43,275 bases of DNA from Methylobacterium sp. J-088 (GTDB lineage Bacteria; Pseudomonadota; Alphaproteobacteria; Rhizobiales; Beijerinckiaceae): contig NZ_JAKSYH010000207.1 of the NCBI RefSeq assembly GCF_022829295.1, forward strand, positions 1 to 43,275, given 5' to 3'. The position numbers were made by a program, and so were the translations under genes. The notes below the pieces were generated by a model. That model was given only the letters and a program-made list of their open reading frames with translations. It was not told where the DNA came from and did no database searches. Positions 40,029 through 43,275 of this stretch are shown here, in pieces (the stretch's first letter is position 1; each line of letters opens with the position of its first letter).

Positions 40029-41213
40029 ATGTCCTCCATCACCCTGTCGGCCGCCACGCGTCAGAACCTGCTCTCGCTGCAGGATACGGCGGCCCTGACC
40101 GCGACCACCCAGAACCGCCTGTCCACCGGCAAGAAGGTCAACTCGGCCCTCGACGATCCGCTGAGCTTCTTCACCGCTCAGAGCCTCGACAACCGGTCCA
40201 ACGACCTGAACAACCTGCTCAACGGCGTCAGCAACGGCGTGCAGGTCATCCAGGCCGCCAACCAGGGCATCACCAGCATCCAGAAGCTGATCGACAGCGC
40301 GAAGTCGCTCGCGAACCAGGCGCTGGCCAGCAAGAACTACGCGACCGCGGCTGTTTCCGGGTCAACGACCTCCACCACGGGTGGAACCTATACGGCTGCG
40401 ACCAGCGGCACGACCGCTGTGAGCTTCACCGTCGACGGTGTCACCAAGAACGCGACGCTCGCAGCCGGCACCGGTACCAGCGGCGCCACGACCGCCAGCG
40501 ACGTGACGGCGGCCATCAGCGCCCTCAACACCGCCGCCGGCACGAACGCCTTCTCCGCGGATGCTTCGGGACTCAAGATCGTGGCGGCTTCGTCCACGAA
40601 TGCGGTCACGTTCGACGCGACGAACGGTGCGAAGATCGGCTTCGCGTCCGGCATCACCGGAACGGCCGGCACGCCGGCTTCGGGCGACGCCACCCGTACC
40701 AGCCTCGCCACGCAGTTCAACAACCTGCTGACGCAGATCGACCAGTTGGCCTCGGATGCGAGCTACAACGGTGTCAACCTGCTCGGCGGCGGCGGCTCGA
40801 ACCAGCTCAAGATCCAGTTCAATGAGAACGGAAAGTCGAACCTTCAGGTCCAGGGTGTCGATTTCTCGTCGTCCGGGCTCAACCTGACAGCTGTCGCCAC
40901 GTCAGGCGCCAACTCCAACTTCCAGGCGGACTCGGATATCACCGCCGTCCTGACCAAGCTCGACAGCGCCTCTTCGACGCTGCGCGCTCAGTCCGGCACC
41001 TTCGGCTCCAACCTGACCGTGGTGCAGAACCGTCAGGACTTCACCAAGCAGCTGATCAACATCCTCGGCACAGGCTCGGCGAACCTCACCAACGCCGATC
41101 TCAACGAGGAGGCCGCCAACTCGCAGGCGCTGTCGACCCGTCAGTCGATGGGTATCTCGGCGCTCTCGTTGGCGAACTCCGCGCAGCAGGGCGTCCTGCA
41201 GCTCCTGCGCTAA
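40029..41213 (+). CDS. fliC: Flagellin
   Basis: The protein has 394 residues and is the flagellar filament subunit, exported by the flagellar type III system. Conserved D0/D1 segments are at the N-terminus (ITLSAATRQNLLSLQDTAALTATTQNRLSTGKKVNSALDDP) and the C-terminus (NRQDFTKQLINILGTGSANLTNADLNEEAANSQALSTRQSMGISALSLANSAQQGVLQLLR). The centre (about 105-230) is Thr/Ala/Gly/Ser-rich and hypervariable, typical of the exposed domain. The usual start ATG at 40029 has only a weak AGAAAGA upstream. A strong terminator follows. No other flagellar genes are in the window. Confidence 0.95.
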   Translation: MSSITLSAATRQNLLSLQDTAALTATTQNRLSTGKKVNSALDDPLSFFTAQSLDNRSNDLNNLLNGVSNGVQVIQAANQGITSIQKLIDSAKSLANQALASKNYATAAVSGSTTSTTGGTYTAATSGTTAVSFTVDGVTKNATLAAGTGTSGATTASDVTAAISALNTAAGTNAFSADASGLKIVAASSTNAVTFDATNGAKIGFASGITGTAGTPASGDATRTSLATQFNNLLTQIDQLASDASYNGVNLLGGGGSNQLKIQFNENGKSNLQVQGVDFSSSGLNLTAVATSGANSNFQADSDITAVLTKLDSASSTLRAQSGTFGSNLTVVQNRQDFTKQLINILGTGSANLTNADLNEEAANSQALSTRQSMGISALSLANSAQQGVLQLLR

Positions 41214-41235
41214 GATAGCTCTCGATCAAGATAGA

Positions 41236-41267
41236 GGCCGGCCGGGGTCATGCCCGGCCGGCCTTTT
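41236..41267 (+). terminator. Rho-independent terminator of flagellin
   Basis: An 11-bp perfect GC stem (41236-41246 with 41253-41263, GGCCGGCCGGG/CCCGGCCGGCC) closes a 6-base loop and is followed by TTTT. It lies 23 bases after the flagellin stop codon and is the clearest terminator in the window. Confidence 0.92.
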
Positions 41268-41493
41268 CGTTTGGGTCCTGCCCGACCCCGTTTCGACCGA
41301 CGTTCCTCACCAACGGACACGCAGGATCAAGCCGCGGCCTCGGCCGAGCGATGTCAGGCCTCAGGGATCGCAGCGACCAAGCCGAACCCGCATCGACGCA
41401 ATTTGCCATTCCGGAATCAGACCGATCCATGGACCTCGCCGGTCACATCTCGGAAATTTTGCGGCTTCGGCCACCGGTCCAGTCGAGGGCCGG

Positions 41494-41724
41494 CTACTCG
41501 GCGGCCTCAGGCGCAACGACGTCACGCTCTGTCTCGTGCCGCAAGACCTCGAGGATGCGTTGACGCACCTCCGGGTGACGGATTGTACTCCAGAGGCTCA
41601 ACAACTCGCAGGTCATGCCGACACCGAACGCGTCTTCGCCAGGTGCGTAGAAGCTGTCAACGGGGCAACCCAGGAGTGCCGCAATCTCAACCAAGCGCCT
41701 GGCGGAGGAGTCCTCGACGGCCAT
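41494..41724 (-). CDS. Small protein resembling the C-terminal part of XRE-type regulators
   Basis: The protein has 76 residues from ATG 41724 (AGAGG upstream; longer to 41778). The sequence RRLVEIAALLGCPVDSFYAPGED followed by TCELLSLWSTIRHPEVRQRILEVLRHE looks like the dimerisation/tail segment that follows the HTH in alphaproteobacterial XRE regulators, but no HTH precedes it. DNA upstream shows no HTH remnant in any near frame, so it is a stand-alone tail-like protein, possibly a modulator of related regulators by heterodimerisation (inference). Confidence 0.6.
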   Translation of the reverse strand: MAVEDSSARRLVEIAALLGCPVDSFYAPGEDAFGVGMTCELLSLWSTIRHPEVRQRILEVLRHETERDVVAPEAAE

Positions 41725-41778
41725 GTCAGCCTCTGTACCCGCTTCGGCCATCGCCGAACGATATACCCTGTAGCGCAT

Positions 41779-42098
41779 ACCGACAAGTGATCGATGCGTA
41801 CTAGATATGACGGATTCTTACTAAGTCAATTCAGTTTTCGGCAGCCTAATGGCACGCTCCTATCCAATGATCGTAGCCTGTCATACGAACGATTCAAACG
41901 CCGTCGCGCTCCACCGGACGCGGGAGCCGACGCAAGCTTCCGGCTCAGTTCCGCAGCGACGATCTGCGTAGCCGCGTCGCGTTCAAATCCACAAGCTCAG
42001 TAATCCCCGACGCTGTGATCGGTGAGAAAAATGGATTGGCGAATTATAGAAATGGAAACTCAATGTTGACCCTCGATTAACCGCGCCGGCGTAGTCAC
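41779..42098. other. Divergent intergenic region
   Basis: About 320 bp separate the XRE-tail-like gene and the small membrane-protein gene, with moderately AT-rich sequence at 41795-41880 and 42020-42080. A plus frame at 41794-42003 is unconvincing. No clear regulatory site is seen. Confidence 0.4.
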
Positions 42099-42431
42099 AT
42101 GGAGGCTGTTGCAGAAGCAGTTCCAATTGGGTCGGGCGAGGCTGTGATGATCGTCCTGTTGGCTGTCGCACTCGGCACTGGGTTCCTCGCTGCGATTGCC
42201 CTTTTTCCTCTCGGGGCGTGGGCCGCAGCCATCGGCGCGTCCCTGGCCGCGAGTTCGGCAACGGTTCTGGTCGGATGCTTCCTGGCGTGGCGAGCTCTTC
42301 GACACGACCGGCACCGCCGTGAACTCGACGCACAGACCGGTATCATGGTCGCGGCACTTCGTGACGTGTCGGAACAGGGAGAGCCAATTTCTCCTACTCC
42401 GAGGGTCGCACAACGGCGTCTGGGCGCCTGA
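42099..42431 (+). CDS. Small two-helix membrane protein
   Basis: The protein has 110 residues. Two membrane helices at about 15-38 (EAVMIVLLAVALGTGFLAAIAL) and 42-65 (AAIGASLAASSATVLVGCFLAW) are followed by a basic, then acidic cytoplasmic tail (RALRHDRHRRELDAQTG). The family is not recognised. Its stop codon overlaps the start of the next frame (TGATG). Confidence 0.5.
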   Translation: MEAVAEAVPIGSGEAVMIVLLAVALGTGFLAAIALFPLGAWAAAIGASLAASSATVLVGCFLAWRALRHDRHRRELDAQTGIMVAALRDVSEQGEPISPTPRVAQRRLGA

Positions 42432-42670
42432 TGGGTGCCCCACCCGGCGGTCGGACCCGGCCCTTGTCCATGTCTGGCAATGGGGGCGGGACCGTGCCGA
42501 TCGTCATCGGATACAGTCCGACTCCCCGGAGCATTGGGCTGAACGACAGGGACGCGCTCGAGAGCTGCAGTAGGCAGCTGATCGAGGGTAACCGCCACGA
42601 ATTCGAGGGCTTGTCGCATGGCGCGAGTAAGCTACTCAACGGGAATGCCACCATTGCCAAGTATCTATGA
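42431..42670 (+). CDS. Hypothetical small protein coupled to the preceding gene
   Basis: The protein has 79 residues. The frame begins in a TGATG overlap with the membrane-protein gene. The N-terminal part is Gly/Pro/Arg-rich and the C-terminal part helical (DRDALESCSRQLIEGNRHEFEGLSHGASKLLNG). No family is recognised. It is supported only by the overlap and the clean frame. Confidence 0.35.
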   Translation: MGAPPGGRTRPLSMSGNGGGTVPIVIGYSPTPRSIGLNDRDALESCSRQLIEGNRHEFEGLSHGASKLLNGNATIAKYL

Positions 42671-43275
42671 TCGAAAAATCACTTGCTGAAATGGATAATG
42701 GAGCTTGATTGAATTTACCGATGATCGCTCGGGCGCGATCACGACCATAAAATAACAGACGCTAGCTTTTGCAGCATGGCCTGACTGAAACGGCAGCTAA
42801 CGCCTCTTTCGAGTATGACGGCTTCGGCGCACGGATCGATGGAATCACCTCGATTGCCCGCACGATGACTCACAACGCGGGCGCAGACACGGGCGTGGAG
42901 ATGCGGCCGCGCGTCAACCCGGGCACAAGCCAACGCTTCCGGCCGCCAGCGTGATGACATCCGTAACTGCACGGCGTGACCTTCGATCCGGCGCGATACC
43001 GATCGGCACGGGACACGACTCACAAGGCTGGGCGGCGTGTTGGGCATCGACTGGGCCCGAGGGGTGCTGGGCTTTGCGGTGATTCGAGGAAATGGCAGGG
43101 TAATGCCTCGCGGCCGGTGCGAGACTAGGTTTTCCCTCGCTGCCCTTTGTTATGTCGCGGAATGCCTTCGAGGCCCATGGTGGGCGTGCCCGTTGGGCAG
43201 TACGAAGTGAGGGTAAGCTGTAGGATAGCGGTTGTGGGATCGTGCTGTGATGGACTGCCTAGTGGGTTCACTACG
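42671..43275. other. Right-end intergenic region
   Basis: No convincing gene is visible in about 605 bases. The region contains module 1 of the intergenic repeat (copy B). Frames at 42739-43047 (minus) and 42769-42954 (plus) are explained by the repeat and by chance. Confidence 0.45.
42992..43061 (-). repeat. Intergenic repeat, module 1 (copy B)
   Basis: The reverse complement of this stretch matches 8-75, with 20 identical bases (43013-43032) and close similarity from CCTCGGGCCCAGTCGATGCCC through GGTATCG. Module 2 is not obvious beside this copy, so the two modules can occur separately. Confidence 0.6.

Noticed and set aside
39862..40098. A 78-codon frame spanning the flagellin leader.
   Set aside because: It overlaps the flagellin start in another frame and has no ribosome site; a leader peptide is possible but unsupported.
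42739..43047. A minus-strand frame whose N-terminus resembles that of a frame at 22.
   Set aside because: The similarity is the intergenic DNA repeat (modules 8-75 and 42992-43061); after the repeat the two frames diverge completely.
1..43275. Search for CRISPR arrays, rRNA genes and insertion sequences.
   Set aside because: No regularly spaced repeats, rRNA-like sequence or transposase frame was seen.

Overview
The window looks like a chromosomal segment of a Methylobacterium-type alphaproteobacterium. The evidence is the very high GC of almost every gene, the order tRNA-Phe / yacG / maf, an intracellular PHB depolymerase, etfB-etfA-3-hydroxybutyryl-CoA dehydrogenase next to a PduO-type cobalamin adenosyltransferase, a zinc-finger gene divergent from ftsEX, and an opgG-opgH pair. 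The assignment rests on gene content read by eye; no database search was made.

Layout. 1-765: an intergenic repeat and a small PAS protein. 1126-3347: a compact accessory element in the tRNA-Phe(GAA) gene. A 46-bp copy of the 3' part of the tRNA lies at 1126-1171, the intact tRNA at 3302-3377, and between them is one low-GC gene for a zinc-ribbon/HNH-like protein; a 14-bp inverted repeat sits just inside both ends. 3485-5219: yacG, maf and two small genes. 5494-9444: phaZ and a large DUF4175/TIGR02302 membrane protein. 9616-14163: a small HIG1-like membrane protein, a PagL-like lipid A deacylase, cobalamin adenosyltransferase, EtfB, EtfA and 3-hydroxybutyryl-CoA dehydrogenase, all on the plus strand. 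14204-18537 (minus strand): a small membrane protein, a quinone oxidoreductase, an orphan amide/branched-chain amino-acid binding protein, a DUF938 methyltransferase and uracil phosphoribosyltransferase. 19140-22139: a chemotaxis receptor, a DUF2852 protein and a TetR regulator. 22368-24486: a small protein, an exported thioredoxin-fold protein and a glycosyltransferase, followed by an AraC-family regulator broken by one in-frame TGA (24453-25448). 26074-28665: zinc-finger protein diverging from ftsE-ftsX. 28806-31153: a YdcF-like protein, then hpf, ptsN and a small secreted protein on the minus strand. 31409-35185: opgG-opgH for osmoregulated periplasmic glucans. 35334-38418: two small genes and tex. 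38481-41213: an ATP-grasp/TPR-like protein and a flagellin with a strong terminator. 41494-43275: small genes of unknown function and a second copy of the repeat seen at the left edge.

How the genes fit together. PhaZ, 3-hydroxybutyryl-CoA dehydrogenase, EtfAB and the adenosyltransferase fit C4/PHB turnover and B12-dependent acyl-CoA chemistry such as the ethylmalonyl-CoA pathway (inference). FtsEX, OpgGH, the YdcF-like protein, the PagL-like protein and DUF4175 are envelope functions. HPF and PtsN are a common pair for ribosome hibernation and nitrogen-PTS signalling.

The most unusual items are the miniature tRNA-Phe element with its single HNH-like cargo gene and no integrase, the nonsense-interrupted AraC gene, the ATP-grasp gene beside flagellin, and a family of diverged intergenic repeats.
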